From JAHJQQ01 sp032907525 (lineage in GTDB: Bacteria > Pseudomonadota > Gammaproteobacteria > Thiohalobacterales > Thiohalobacteraceae): a stretch of DNA of 64,000 nucleotides. Position 1 is the stretch's first letter. Every line of letters starts with the position of its first letter. Positions 8,988 through 20,483 of this stretch are shown here, one piece after another. The stretch lies in contig JAJJPM010000181.1 in NCBI GenBank assembly GCA_032907525.1, forward strand, positions 17,054 to 81,053, written 5' to 3'. The position numbers and the translations under genes were made by a program. The notes beneath the pieces were generated by a model, which made no database searches, was not told the origin of the DNA, and worked only from the letters and a program-made list of their open reading frames with translations.

Positions 8988-11249
8988 ATGCTGAGCAAGG
9001 AACTGGAATTCACCCTTAATCTCGCATTCAAGGAAGCGCGCGAGAAACGTCACGAGTTCATGACCGTGGAACACCTGCTGCTGGCTCTCCTGGACAATCC
9101 GGCCGCAGCCGAGGTGTTGCGGGCCTGCGGCGCGGATATGCAGGCACTCAAGCGCGACCTGATCAGTTTCCTGGAGGAGACCACACCGGTATTGCCGATC
9201 CAGGACGCGCGCGAGACCCAGCCCACCCTGGGCTTCCAGCGCGTGCTGCAGCGCGCCGTGTTCCATGTGCAGTCGTCGGGCAAGAAGGAAGTCACGGGTG
9301 CGAACGTGCTGGTGGCGATCTACAGCGAGCAGGAATCGCAGGCTGTCTACTTCCTCAACAAGCAGAACGTCAGCCGCCTGGATGTGGTGAACTACATCTC
9401 CCACGGTATTTCCAAAGTCGCCGGCGAGCAGAATGAGGAACTCTCGACCGGTTCCGGCGAGGAGGGTGAAGCCGCCGAGAGCGGACCGCGCAAGCCCCTG
9501 GAGAGCTTCGCCACCAACCTCAATGAAATGGCCCGCCGCGGCAAGATCGATCCGCTGATCGGCCGCCGCGAGGAAATCGAGCGCACGGTGCAGATCCTCT
9601 GCCGGCGCCGCAAGAACAACCCGCTGTTCGTCGGCGAGGCCGGTGTCGGGAAGACCGCGCTGGCCGAGGGCCTCGCACGCATGATCGTGGACGGCGAGGT
9701 TCCGGAGATCCTGCGGGACGCGACCATCTATTCGCTGGATCTGGGCGCGCTGGTCGCCGGCACCAAGTACCGCGGCGATTTCGAGAAGCGTCTGAAAGGC
9801 GTGCTCGCCCAGCTGAAGAAGGAGCCGGGCGCGATCCTGTTCATCGACGAGATCCACACCATCATCGGCGCGGGCGCGGCCTCCGGCGGCGTGATGGACG
9901 CCTCCAATCTGATCAAGCCCATGCTTGCCTCGGGCGAGCTGAAATGCATCGGCTCGACGACCTATCAGGAGTACCGCGGCATCTTCGAAAAGGATCGCGC
10001 CCTGGCGCGGCGCTTCCAGAAGATCGATGTGCGCGAGCCCACGGTCGAGGAGACCGTGCAGATTCTGAAAGGTCTGAAGACGGCGTTCGAAGAGCACCAC
10101 AACGTACGCTATTCGCCCAAGGCGCTGCGCGCCGCGGCCGAACTGGCGGACCGCTACATCACCGACCGGCATCTGCCCGACAAGGCCATCGACGTGATCG
10201 ACGAGGCCGGCGCCAACCAGCGTATGCAGCCGCCGTCGAAGCGCAAGAAGACCATAGGCACGGCGGACATCGAGTCGATCGTCGCGAAGATCGCGCGCAT
10301 TCCGCCGAAGAGCGTCTCGTCCTCCGACAAGGACAAGCTCCGCACCCTGAGTCGCGACCTCAAGATGGTCGTCTATGGTCAGGACGAGCCGATCGAGGCC
10401 CTGGCCTCGGCCATCAAGATGTCCCGCTCGGGTCTGGGCAACGAACAGAAGCCGATCGGCTCGTTCCTGTTCGCGGGCCCGACCGGTGTGGGCAAGACCG
10501 AAGTCAGCCGTCAGCTGGCCATGACACTGGGCATCGAGCTCATCCGTTTCGACATGTCCGAGTACATGGAGCGGCACACCGTGTCGCGGCTGATCGGCGC
10601 GCCGCCCGGCTATGTCGGTTTCGATCAGGGCGGGTTGCTCACCGACGCCGTGCTGAAGCATCCGCATTCGGTGCTGCTGCTGGACGAGATCGAGAAGGCG
10701 CATCCCGAAGTGTTCAATCTGCTGCTGCAGGTCATGGATCATGGCACGCTGACGGACAACAACGGCCGCAAGGCCGACTTCCGCAACGTCATCATCATCA
10801 TGACGACCAACGCGGGTGCGCAGGAAATGGATCGGCCGTCCATCGGCTTCACCGCTCAGGATCATGCCAGCGACGGCATGGAGGCGATCAAACGGCTGTT
10901 CACGCCGGAGTTCCGCAACCGTCTGGATGCGATCATCCAGTTCAAGCCGCTCGACCCGACGGTTGTCGCGCAGGTGGTCAACAAGTTCATCTACGAGCTG
11001 GAGGCGCAGCTCGCGGACCGCAACGTCAGCATCGACATCGACGAGGCGGCGCGGCTGTGGCTGGCCGAGAAAGGCTACGATCCGAAGATGGGCGCGCGTC
11101 CGATGGCGCGGGTCATGCAGGAGCACATCAAGCGCCCGCTCGCCGACGAACTGCTGTTCGGGCGGCTCGCGCACGGCGGCCACGTGGACGTACGGGTCGA
11201 GAACGACGCTCTGGTGCTGGAGATCGAGACGGAGGCGGAAAAGGCATGA
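8988..11249 (+). CDS. clpA: ATP-dependent Clp protease ATP-binding subunit ClpA
   Basis: AAA+ unfoldase of 753 residues that feeds substrates to ClpP. It has a Clp N-domain (MLSKELEFTLNLAFKEAR), the first AAA domain with Walker A GEAGVGKTAL and Walker B ILFIDEIHTI, and the second with GPTGVGKTEV and LLLDEIEKAH, followed by the C-terminal D2-small domain. There is no ClpB-type coiled-coil insertion. The ATG at 8988 is chosen because it begins the conserved N-domain and follows a GGGGAGGGCGAGG purine stretch; in-frame codons upstream lie inside clpS in another frame. clpP is not in the window. Confidence 0.97.
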   Translation: MLSKELEFTLNLAFKEAREKRHEFMTVEHLLLALLDNPAAAEVLRACGADMQALKRDLISFLEETTPVLPIQDARETQPTLGFQRVLQRAVFHVQSSGKKEVTGANVLVAIYSEQESQAVYFLNKQNVSRLDVVNYISHGISKVAGEQNEELSTGSGEEGEAAESGPRKPLESFATNLNEMARRGKIDPLIGRREEIERTVQILCRRRKNNPLFVGEAGVGKTALAEGLARMIVDGEVPEILRDATIYSLDLGALVAGTKYRGDFEKRLKGVLAQLKKEPGAILFIDEIHTIIGAGAASGGVMDASNLIKPMLASGELKCIGSTTYQEYRGIFEKDRALARRFQKIDVREPTVEETVQILKGLKTAFEEHHNVRYSPKALRAAAELADRYITDRHLPDKAIDVIDEAGANQRMQPPSKRKKTIGTADIESIVAKIARIPPKSVSSSDKDKLRTLSRDLKMVVYGQDEPIEALASAIKMSRSGLGNEQKPIGSFLFAGPTGVGKTEVSRQLAMTLGIELIRFDMSEYMERHTVSRLIGAPPGYVGFDQGGLLTDAVLKHPHSVLLLDEIEKAHPEVFNLLLQVMDHGTLTDNNGRKADFRNVIIIMTTNAGAQEMDRPSIGFTAQDHASDGMEAIKRLFTPEFRNRLDAIIQFKPLDPTVVAQVVNKFIYELEAQLADRNVSIDIDEAARLWLAEKGYDPKMGARPMARVMQEHIKRPLADELLFGRLAHGGHVDVRVENDALVLEIETEAEKA

Positions 11250-11327
11250 TCGGTGCGCCGCGCCGGCCATTCCGGCGCGACGTAGCGATCGTTTCGGGAG
11301 TATCCCCGGCCGTGATGCGGACCCCGA

Positions 11328-11786
11328 TCAGTGGTGCTTGCAGATGGCCTTCATGGTCATGACGGCATCGTCGTAGGACAGTTCCGGCGCTCCCAGGCCG
11401 CGCACGCCGCGTTCCGCGCAGGCGATCACGTCATCGAGCGACAGCATTCCCTGGATCTCCCCATCGCCGTTCACCACGGCCAGCCGCCGCACCCGGTCAC
11501 GCTGCATGATGTTCAAGGCGGCCAGAATGTCGTCGTCCGTCGAACAGCGGGATACCGGGCGACCGGTCAGGAAATCTTCCGCGTTCAGTTCCCATAACGC
11601 CTTGTGGCGCGCCGCGGCGGCGATGGCGATGTCGCGATCCGTGATCATGCCGATGGGCTGTCCGAGTTCATTGGTGACCGGAATCGATCCGCAGTCATTG
11701 TCCATCATCAGCAATGCCACGGCTTCGAGGTTGTCCTGGGGCCCGCAGCAGCTGACGGCCTTGGTCATAACGTCGCGTACGTTCAT
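11328..11786 (-). CDS. Tandem CBS-domain protein
   Basis: A 152-residue protein with two CBS motifs. The first begins MNVRDVMTKAVSCCGPQDNL and ends GMITDRDIAIAAAA. The second spans DFLTGRPVSRCSTDDD to GMLSLDDVIACAE. Such stand-alone CBS pairs usually bind adenosyl nucleotides and act as energy or redox sensors; the ligand here is unknown. The adjacent Cys-Cys near residue 14 is unusual. The ATG at 11786 is chosen because the domain starts there; upstream codons have no conservation. A promoter-like sequence lies about 135 bp upstream. Confidence 0.85.
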   Translation of the reverse strand: MNVRDVMTKAVSCCGPQDNLEAVALLMMDNDCGSIPVTNELGQPIGMITDRDIAIAAAARHKALWELNAEDFLTGRPVSRCSTDDDILAALNIMQRDRVRRLAVVNGDGEIQGMLSLDDVIACAERGVRGLGAPELSYDDAVMTMKAICKHH

Positions 11787-11920
11787 GGGAGGTGCTCCGT
11801 GCAACTGGGCGGAGGTGAGACGTGTATCGCTCAGATCCGCGGGGACGGAACGACGTGCCGCCGGCCGCGGCGGACAAAGGCTGAATGTCGGCCGGACCCG
11901 CACTGTCGCATTCAGCCTAA

Positions 11921-11948
11921 ACCATAGGCCGGAGCGGATACTTGTCAA
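11921..11948 (-). promoter_or_regulatory. Sigma-70-like promoter upstream of the CBS gene
   Basis: Reading leftward, TTGACA (11948-11943) and TATGGT (11926-11921) are separated by 16 bp. The implied leader to the ATG at 11786 is roughly 130 nt. Confidence 0.5.
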
Positions 11949-12029
11949 GCGTGACGGGGTTGCGGGCGAAAGCGATGGCCGGCTCGCTCGTATCGGCGCG
12001 CCAGTCGTGGGAAAGTCGGCGGGAGCGCC

Positions 12030-12248
12030 TCAACGGGCCCGGTAGGTGATGCGGCCCTTGGTGAGATCGTAGGGCGTCAGTTCGACGGTGACTTTGTCGC
12101 CGGTCAGGATGCGGATGTAATGCTTGCGCATCTTGCCGGAGATGTGCGCGGTCACGACGTGGCCGTTCTCCAGTTCGACGCGGAACATGGTGTTGGGCAG
12201 CGTCTCGATGACCTTGCCCTGCATTTCGATATGATCTTCCTTCGCCAT
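12030..12248 (-). CDS. infA: Translation initiation factor IF-1
   Basis: A 72-residue S1-fold protein, MAKEDHIEMQGKVIETLPNT through ITYRAR, of exactly the standard length. It binds the ribosomal A site during initiation. It lies downstream of aat and bpt, matching the order aat-infA known near clpA in E. coli. A TATAAT lies just upstream, so it probably also has its own promoter. Confidence 0.98.
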   Translation of the reverse strand: MAKEDHIEMQGKVIETLPNTMFRVELENGHVVTAHISGKMRKHYIRILTGDKVTVELTPYDLTKGRITYRAR

Positions 12249-12281
12249 GTAAAACCTGATTGTGGGTGAATGAATCGGGGC

Positions 12282-12287
12282 ATTATA
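12282..12287 (-). promoter_or_regulatory. -10 element of a likely infA promoter
   Basis: On the minus strand a perfect TATAAT lies about 34 bp upstream of the infA ATG. No good -35 is visible at 16-18 bp, so the call rests on the -10 alone and the position. Confidence 0.5.
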
Positions 12288-12357
12288 AAGAAAAGCGCGC
12301 GAATCCGGAACGACTGAGGGTGCTTTAGTTGGCGTCGCGCCATCCGGGCGTCGTCGT

Positions 12358-13062
12358 TCAGGTCAGCGCCTCCCAGTTTTCGCCCCGATAGGCCTGCAGC
12401 GGCCGGAAGCGGCCCTTGTAGGCCATCTTCCGCGATTCGGCGATCCAGTAGCCGAGGTAGAGGTAGGGCAGCCCGAGGGATCGGGCCGTCTCGATCTGCT
12501 GCAGGATGGCGAAGCTGCCCAGGCCGCGCTCGGCCAGCGCCGGATCGTAGAAGGTGTATACGGCCGACAGCCCGTCTTCCAGCCGGTCGGTGACCGCCAC
12601 CGCCACGAGGTGTCCGCCCAGGCGCATTTCCAGAAACCAGGTGTCGCTCCAGCCGCCCAGCAGGAACTGGCGGAAATTGGCGGGCGTGGCCTCGTCCATG
12701 CCCCCACGCGGATGGCGTGCGGAGAGATAATCCTGATACAGGGCGAAATATTCCTCACTGTAGCGGGCCCTGACGATGTCCGTCTCGACATCGGCATTGC
12801 GTCGCCGGCAACGACGGTCGCGGCGATGCGGGCGGAAATCCATCACCGGGATCCGGACCGGGACGCAGGCCGCGCAGTCCGCGCAGGCGGGGCGGTATAC
12901 GTGGCTGCCGCTACGGCGGAATCCGAGACGGGCCAGCTGGCTGTACAGGGCATTGGTCATGATGCCCGGCTCGGCGAACAGGCTTACCGACTCCCGCTCC
13001 GGCAGGTAGGAGCAGGACTGCGGTGGCGTCGTGAAGAACTGGAGTAGTCGCGGGGAATTCAT
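12358..13062 (-). CDS. bpt: Aspartate/glutamate leucyltransferase (Bpt/Ate-type)
   Basis: A 234-residue protein that transfers Leu from Leu-tRNA to N-terminal Asp or Glu, making ClpS-recognised N-degrons. It shows the family's N-terminal CSYLPERESVSLF segment and the cysteine group PACADCAACVPVRIPV. The C-terminal half has YTFYDPALAERGLGSFAILQ and LYLGYWIAESRKMAYKGRF, as in ATE/Bpt proteins. It lies 28 bp after aat on the same strand. E. coli lacks this enzyme. Confidence 0.93.
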   Translation of the reverse strand: MNSPRLLQFFTTPPQSCSYLPERESVSLFAEPGIMTNALYSQLARLGFRRSGSHVYRPACADCAACVPVRIPVMDFRPHRRDRRCRRRNADVETDIVRARYSEEYFALYQDYLSARHPRGGMDEATPANFRQFLLGGWSDTWFLEMRLGGHLVAVAVTDRLEDGLSAVYTFYDPALAERGLGSFAILQQIETARSLGLPYLYLGYWIAESRKMAYKGRFRPLQAYRGENWEALT

Positions 13063-13090
13063 GACGCTGTGTCAGTCGAATGAGTACACT

Positions 13091-13846
13091 CTAGCCTAGT
13101 CCGCCCCCGCGCCCGCCGCCACGGAGCCGATCCGCCAGATCGGGATCCAGGACCCAGCGGCCGTCGTGACCGGCCGCGTCGGCGAGCCGGTCGAGCCGGG
13201 CGTTGAATGCCGCCCGCGGAATCAGCGTGGCGCCCAGACTGGCGAGGTGGCCGGTGTATACCTGACAGTCGATCAGTTCGTAGCCCCAGCGCTCCAGCTG
13301 CCCGACGAGATGCACGAAAGCGACCTTGGAGGCATCGCTGATGCGCGTGAACATGGATTCCCCGAAAAACACCCTGCCGAGCGCGACGCCGTAGAGACCG
13401 CCGACCAGCCGGTCCTGCTGCCAGACCTCGACAGAATGGGCGTGTCCCAAGGCGTGCAGACGGGCATAGGCCGCGGCGATATCGCGGGTGATCCAGGTTC
13501 CCTGGCCGTCGGCGCGCGGGGCCGCGCAGGCGGCGACGACCGCTTCGAAATCCGTGTCCAGCGTGATGCGGAAGGCGCCCCGGCGCAGCGTCTTGCGGAG
13601 GCTGCGCGAGATCCTGAGATCGGCAGGAAACAATACCAGCCGGGGATCGGGCGACCACCAGAGGATGGGTTGGCCGGCGTTGTACCAGGGAAAGATGCCC
13701 TGCCGGTAGGCGCGCAGCAGACGCTGCGGCGACAGATCGCCGCCGACGGCCAGCAGGCCGTTGGGTTCCCGCAGCGCCAGTTCGACCGGTGGAAAGGGGG
13801 CGTCCGGCGGCCGGGCGTCGAGCCAGAATGGCGCCAATCCGTTCAT
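13091..13846 (-). CDS. aat: Leucyl/phenylalanyl-tRNA--protein transferase
   Basis: A 251-residue enzyme that attaches Leu or Phe to proteins with N-terminal Arg or Lys. The family signatures GLLAVGGDLSPQRLLRAYRQ, GIFPWYN and PILWWSPDPR are present, as are VEVWQQDRLVGGLYG and VFFGESMFTR. The ATG overlaps the stop of the upstream acyltransferase-like gene as ATGA. It belongs to the leftward group 15006 to 12030. Confidence 0.95.
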   Translation of the reverse strand: MNGLAPFWLDARPPDAPFPPVELALREPNGLLAVGGDLSPQRLLRAYRQGIFPWYNAGQPILWWSPDPRLVLFPADLRISRSLRKTLRRGAFRITLDTDFEAVVAACAAPRADGQGTWITRDIAAAYARLHALGHAHSVEVWQQDRLVGGLYGVALGRVFFGESMFTRISDASKVAFVHLVGQLERWGYELIDCQVYTGHLASLGATLIPRAAFNARLDRLADAAGHDGRWVLDPDLADRLRGGGRGGGLG

Positions 13847-15006
13847 GGACGCTCCCCAGGTCGTCCGCCAGGGGCATCGGCCCTGTAGGGCACGTGTTCG
13901 CGCAGTTCGTCGATGTAGTCACACATCGCCCGGTCCTCGCGCTGCAGGAAGTCGGCGATGGCGGTGCGGAAGCGGTCGTCCGCGATCCAGTGCGCCGACC
14001 ATGTCGATACCGGCACGAACCCGCGGCTGATCTTGTGCTCGCCCTGGGCGCCGGGTTCGAACAGCGTCAGCCCGTGCCGGATGCAGTAGTCGATGCCCTG
14101 ATAGTAGCAGGCCTCGAAATGCAGACTGTGATACTCGGCGGTGCAGCCCCAATGGCGGCCGTACAGGGCGTGACGGCCGCGCAGGTTGATGGCGCAGGCC
14201 ACCGGCCGGTCACCGGCATAGGCGACCACCAGCACGACCCGGTAGCCCATGGTCCGGCCGATCTCACGGAAGAAATCCAGGCTCAGGGTGGCGATACCCG
14301 ACTTCCGGTCGAAGGTCGAGGCGTAGAAGGCATGGACCGTGTGCCACAGCGTATCGTCGGCCTCGTCGCCGTGCACGATGCGCAGTTCGATGCCGGCCTC
14401 GGCGACGCGCCGGCGTTCGCGCCGGAGCTTCTTGCGTTTCTCCGCCGTGAAGCCGTCGAGGAAGTCGTCGAAGTCGCGGTAGCCGGGATTATGCCAATGG
14501 AACTGCACGCCGCGGCGCAGCAGGAAGCCGCGCGCCCGCAGGCGCTCGGTGTCGGCGGCGTCGGTGAACAGCCAGTGCAGCGAGGAGAGCCCGAGCTCGC
14601 GGCACAGTTCCACGGCCGCGCCCGTGAGCAGGTCGGTGGCACGCCCGGCATCCACGGACGGATCGAGCAGCAGCCGCGGACCGGTCGCGGGGGTGTAGGG
14701 GATGGCGACCACCGCCTTGGGGTAGTAGCGCAGACCGGCGCGCCGGTAGGCGTCGGCCCAGGCGAAGTCGAATACCAGCTCGCCGTAGGAATTGTCCTTG
14801 AGGTACAGCGGCACCGCGCCGATCAGGCGTCCGCCGTCGTAGAGCGCGAGGTGCCGCGGGTGCCAGCCGAAATGCTCGCCGACACAGTCATGGCGCTCCA
14901 GGGCGGCGAGGAAGGCATGCGACAGGAACGGATTCGCATCGCCCGCCAGGCGGTCCCAGTCCGCCGCCGGGATGTCATCGAGGACATCGACGATGCGCAG
15001 TTCCAT
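13843..15006 (-). CDS. GNAT/FemAB-like acyltransferase (DUF482 family)
   Basis: A 387-residue cytosolic protein. The start MELRIVDVLDDIPAADWDRL, NPFLSHAFLAALERHDCVG and the later FEACYYQGIDYCIRHGL with EPGAQGEHKISRGF are typical of the DUF482 (peptidogalycan biosynthesis-like) family with a GNAT-type double fold. Substrate and role are unknown. Genes of this family often sit beside aat, as here, and it overlaps the aat start by 4 bp, so a link with N-terminal aminoacyl chemistry is possible but unproven. Confidence 0.85.
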   Translation of the reverse strand: MELRIVDVLDDIPAADWDRLAGDANPFLSHAFLAALERHDCVGEHFGWHPRHLALYDGGRLIGAVPLYLKDNSYGELVFDFAWADAYRRAGLRYYPKAVVAIPYTPATGPRLLLDPSVDAGRATDLLTGAAVELCRELGLSSLHWLFTDAADTERLRARGFLLRRGVQFHWHNPGYRDFDDFLDGFTAEKRKKLRRERRRVAEAGIELRIVHGDEADDTLWHTVHAFYASTFDRKSGIATLSLDFFREIGRTMGYRVVLVVAYAGDRPVACAINLRGRHALYGRHWGCTAEYHSLHFEACYYQGIDYCIRHGLTLFEPGAQGEHKISRGFVPVSTWSAHWIADDRFRTAIADFLQREDRAMCDYIDELREHVPYRADAPGGRPGERP

Positions 15007-15039
15007 GGCCCTACGGCACGCCCGCTGGCGTGCCCGGCG

Positions 15040-16002
15040 TCACTTCTTTTCCGCCAGGGCGTCGAGGTAGCGCTCGGCGTCCAGCGCCGCCATGCAGCCG
15101 GAGCCGGCCGAGGTCACCGCCTGGCGGTAGACGTGATCGGCGACGTCGCCGGCCGCGAACACGCCCGGCACGCTGGTCGCGGTGGCATCGCCGTCCAGAC
15201 CGCTCTTGACGCGGATATAGCCGTGCTGCATCTCGAGCTGCCCCTCGAAGATCTGGGTGTTCGGCCGGTGGCCGATGGCGATGAACACGCCCATCAGCGC
15301 GATGTCCTTGGTGGCGCCGGTCTTGACGTTCTTGATGCGCATGCCGGTGACGCCGGACTGGTCGCCCAGCACCTCGTCGAGCACGGAGTCCCACTCGATG
15401 CTGATCACGCCTTCCTCGACCTTCTTGAACAGCCGGTCCTGCAGGATCTTCTCCGAGCGCAGCTGATCGCGGCGGTGCACCAGCGTGACGTGCGAGGCGA
15501 TGTTGGCCAGGTAGAGCGCCTCCTCAACGGCGGTGTTGCCGCCGCCGATCACCGCGACCTTCTGGCCGCGGTAGAAGAAGCCGTCGCAGGTGGCGCAGGC
15601 CGACACGCCCTTGCCCTTGAACGCCTCTTCGGACGGCAGGCCCAGGTACATGGCCGAGGCGCCGGTGGCGATGATCAGCGCGTCGCAGGTATAGACGCCG
15701 GAATCGCCGGTGAGCGTGAAGGGGCGGTTCCCGAGATCCACCTTGTTGATGTGGTCGAAGACGATCTCGCAGTCGAAGCGCGCCGTATGCTCACGCATCG
15801 CCTCCATGAGCTGCGGCCCCTGCAGGTCGTGGGCGCCGCCCGGCCAGTTCTCCACCTCGGTGGTGGTCATGAGCTGGCCGCCCTGTTCCAGGCCGGTGAT
15901 CAGCACCGGCTTGAGATTGGCGCGCGCCGCATAGATGGCGGCGGTATAGCCGGCGGGGCCGGAACCCAGGATCAGGAGACGGCAGTGCTTGGTTTCGCTC
16001 AT
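15040..16002 (-). CDS. trxB: Thioredoxin reductase
   Basis: NADPH-dependent flavoprotein disulfide reductase of 320 residues. It has an N-terminal FAD-binding LLILGSGPAGYTAAIYAARA, the redox pair C136-ATC-C139 in SACATCDGFFYRG, the NADPH motif VAVIGGGNTAVEEALYLA and the C-terminal FAD segment GVFAAGDVADHVYRQ. It reduces thioredoxin. It is the first gene of the leftward trxB-acyltransferase-aat-bpt-infA run and diverges from ald. Confidence 0.97.
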   Translation of the reverse strand: MSETKHCRLLILGSGPAGYTAAIYAARANLKPVLITGLEQGGQLMTTTEVENWPGGAHDLQGPQLMEAMREHTARFDCEIVFDHINKVDLGNRPFTLTGDSGVYTCDALIIATGASAMYLGLPSEEAFKGKGVSACATCDGFFYRGQKVAVIGGGNTAVEEALYLANIASHVTLVHRRDQLRSEKILQDRLFKKVEEGVISIEWDSVLDEVLGDQSGVTGMRIKNVKTGATKDIALMGVFIAIGHRPNTQIFEGQLEMQHGYIRVKSGLDGDATATSVPGVFAAGDVADHVYRQAVTSAGSGCMAALDAERYLDALAEKK

Positions 16003-16175
16003 GTATAATGGCTCCGGCCTGCGCTCGGGCAGGGTTTCCAGATAATTTTCAACGGTGACAGGCGATTGGGTGCGCCAGGTGCTTGCCCTCGGGTGGTTCG
16101 GCCGAGGACAGCGCTCGGGTATCCTGCGGTCGCGGGTATCCTAAGGGCTTTGGTTGCGAGGGTAAAGGAGAAGGC

Positions 16176-17246
16176 ATGCGTATCGGAGTACCGAAGGAGA
16201 TCAAGCCGCTCGAAGGGCGCGTCGGGCTGGTGCCCGCGGCCTGCGCGGATCTCGTCCAGGCCGGGCACGAGGTGTTCGTCGAGACGGGCGCCGGCCTGAA
16301 ATCGGGCTACCCGGATGCGGCCTATGCCGGTCTGGGCATCCGGATCGTACCGACCGCGGAGCGGGTCTATGCCGAGGCCGAACTGATCGTGAAGGTCAAG
16401 GAACCCGTCGAGGGCGACCTGCGCTGGCTGCGCCGCGACCATATCCTGTTCTGCTATCTGCATCTTGCGGCGAACCGTGAATTGTCCGACCGGCTGCGGG
16501 CGATCGGTCTGACCGCCGTGGCCTTCGAGACCGTCGAAACGCCCGACGGGCTGCTGCCGTTGCTGGCGCCCATGAGCGATATCGCCGGGCGGTTGTCGGT
16601 GCAGATCGACACTCATCTGCTGATGCAGCCGCAGGGCGGTAAGGGCCTGTTGCTCGGTGGCCTGCCGGCCGCCGAGCGCGGCCGGGTGACCGTGATCGGC
16701 GCGGGGCAGGCGGGCGGCAGCGCCGCGGCCATGGCCGCGGCCATCGGCGCCGAGGTCACCGTCTTCGACCGCAAGCACGACCGCCTGCAGGCCATGCGCG
16801 CGCTGGGTCCCAACGTGACGGCGCTGTACCCCTACGCCGAGGCCGTCGACCGCGCGGTGCGCGATGCGGATCTGCTGATCGGCGCGGTACTGATCCCCGG
16901 CGCCCGGGCGACGCATGTGGTCAGCCGCGCCCAGGTGCTCGCCATGGCGCCGGGCAGCGTGGTCGTGGACATCTCGGTGGATCAGGGCGGCTGCGTCGAG
17001 ACTACGCGCCCCACCACCTATGCGGATCCGACCTACAGCGTCGGGGACATCGTCCATTTCTGCGTCACCAACATGCCCGGGGCGGTGCCGCGCAGCGCCT
17101 CGCAGGCCCTGTCGGCGGTGATCCTGCCCTATGCCCTGAAGCTGGCCGGCGACGCCGACTGGCGCAAGGACTCGGCGCTGGCGCGGGGCGTGAACATCGA
17201 AGGCGGCGAACTGGCCCACCCGGCGGTGCGGGCGGCGGTGGGATAG
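16176..17246 (+). CDS. ald: Alanine dehydrogenase
   Basis: A 356-residue NAD-dependent enzyme interconverting alanine and pyruvate plus ammonia. It has the signature start MRIGVPKEIKPLEGRVGLVP, VKVKEPVEGDL, the NAD fold VTVIGAGQAGGSAAAMAAAI and the later DISVDQGGCVETTRPTTY. The ATG at 16176 is chosen for the AAAGGAG Shine-Dalgarno at 16164-16170 and the conserved N-terminus. The family is usually about 370 residues, so the C-terminus is slightly short. Confidence 0.93.
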   Translation: MRIGVPKEIKPLEGRVGLVPAACADLVQAGHEVFVETGAGLKSGYPDAAYAGLGIRIVPTAERVYAEAELIVKVKEPVEGDLRWLRRDHILFCYLHLAANRELSDRLRAIGLTAVAFETVETPDGLLPLLAPMSDIAGRLSVQIDTHLLMQPQGGKGLLLGGLPAAERGRVTVIGAGQAGGSAAAMAAAIGAEVTVFDRKHDRLQAMRALGPNVTALYPYAEAVDRAVRDADLLIGAVLIPGARATHVVSRAQVLAMAPGSVVVDISVDQGGCVETTRPTTYADPTYSVGDIVHFCVTNMPGAVPRSASQALSAVILPYALKLAGDADWRKDSALARGVNIEGGELAHPAVRAAVG

Positions 17247-17340
17247 GGACGCATCTCCGGCGGATCGTGCGGAAGCGGTGGTCAGCGGCTCCGATCGAAC
17301 ATACAATCTCCCAATTATTCCGACGAGTTAGAGACGGGTT

Positions 17341-19656
<2,316 letters not shown>

Positions 19657-19792
19657 GTTCCTTCGGAACCGCCGGGCGCCGGACCTGTCGAACCGTCACG
19701 ACGCCAGGCATGCCGCGCGGCATCGACGATGAAGAGCGCGGCGGGTCCGGTGGTCATTATCCCAGGCGATTCCATCACGAGGTACCGAAGCA

Positions 19793-20437
19793 ATGTCGAA
19801 TGTCGCGTGCAGCATCCGCAGGTGGATCGCCGTCATGCTGGTGTGGACCCTGTCGGCGGCGGCGTCCGCCGCCGACCCCGCAGCCACCTCGATGGATCGT
19901 TTCTTCGACGGTCTGCAGACGCTGTCGGCGGATTTCGAGCAGACGCTCTACGATGCCAAGGGCAGCCTCACGCAGACGGCGCAGGGACGGCTGTCCATCC
20001 AGCGCCCCGGACGTTTCCGCTGGGATTATTCGAGCCCCTACCGGCAGCTGGTGCTCGGCGACGGCCAGCGCCTGTGGACCTACGACGCCGATCTGGAACA
20101 GGCGACCGTCAAGCCGCAGGAGGATGCGCTCGCCGGTACGCCCGCGCTGCTGCTCAGTGCCGACCAGCAGCCGCGCGAGCTGTTCGGCGTGACGCCCATG
20201 GCGCCGCGCGACGATGGGCAATGGTACGAGCTGAGGCCGCTCGCGCAGGACACGCAGTTCAACCGCCTGCGGCTGGGCTTCCGGGACGGCGTGTTGACGG
20301 CGATGGAACTGGTGGACGGCTTCGATCAGCTGACCGTGTTCCGCTTCAGCAATGTCGTCCGCAACGGCCCGCTCGCGGTGGGCCTGTTCCGCTTCGTGCC
20401 GCCGGCCGGCGTGGACATCATCGGCGATGCCGAATGA
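19793..20437 (+). CDS. lolA: Outer-membrane lipoprotein carrier protein LolA
   Basis: A 214-residue periplasmic chaperone that shuttles lipoproteins from LolCDE to LolB. It has a signal peptide (about residues 1-26, ending SAAASAAD), then MDRFFDGLQTLSADFEQTL and GRLSIQRPGRFRWDYSSPYR, both typical of LolA. The order ftsK-lolA-rarA is conserved in gammaproteobacteria and supports the call; the three genes probably form an operon. Confidence 0.95.
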   Translation: MSNVACSIRRWIAVMLVWTLSAAASAADPAATSMDRFFDGLQTLSADFEQTLYDAKGSLTQTAQGRLSIQRPGRFRWDYSSPYRQLVLGDGQRLWTYDADLEQATVKPQEDALAGTPALLLSADQQPRELFGVTPMAPRDDGQWYELRPLAQDTQFNRLRLGFRDGVLTAMELVDGFDQLTVFRFSNVVRNGPLAVGLFRFVPPAGVDIIGDAE

Positions 20438-20483
20438 ACCGTCGCCCTCGGTCGCGGAGTGAGCTTCTGGCACATCCCCTCCC

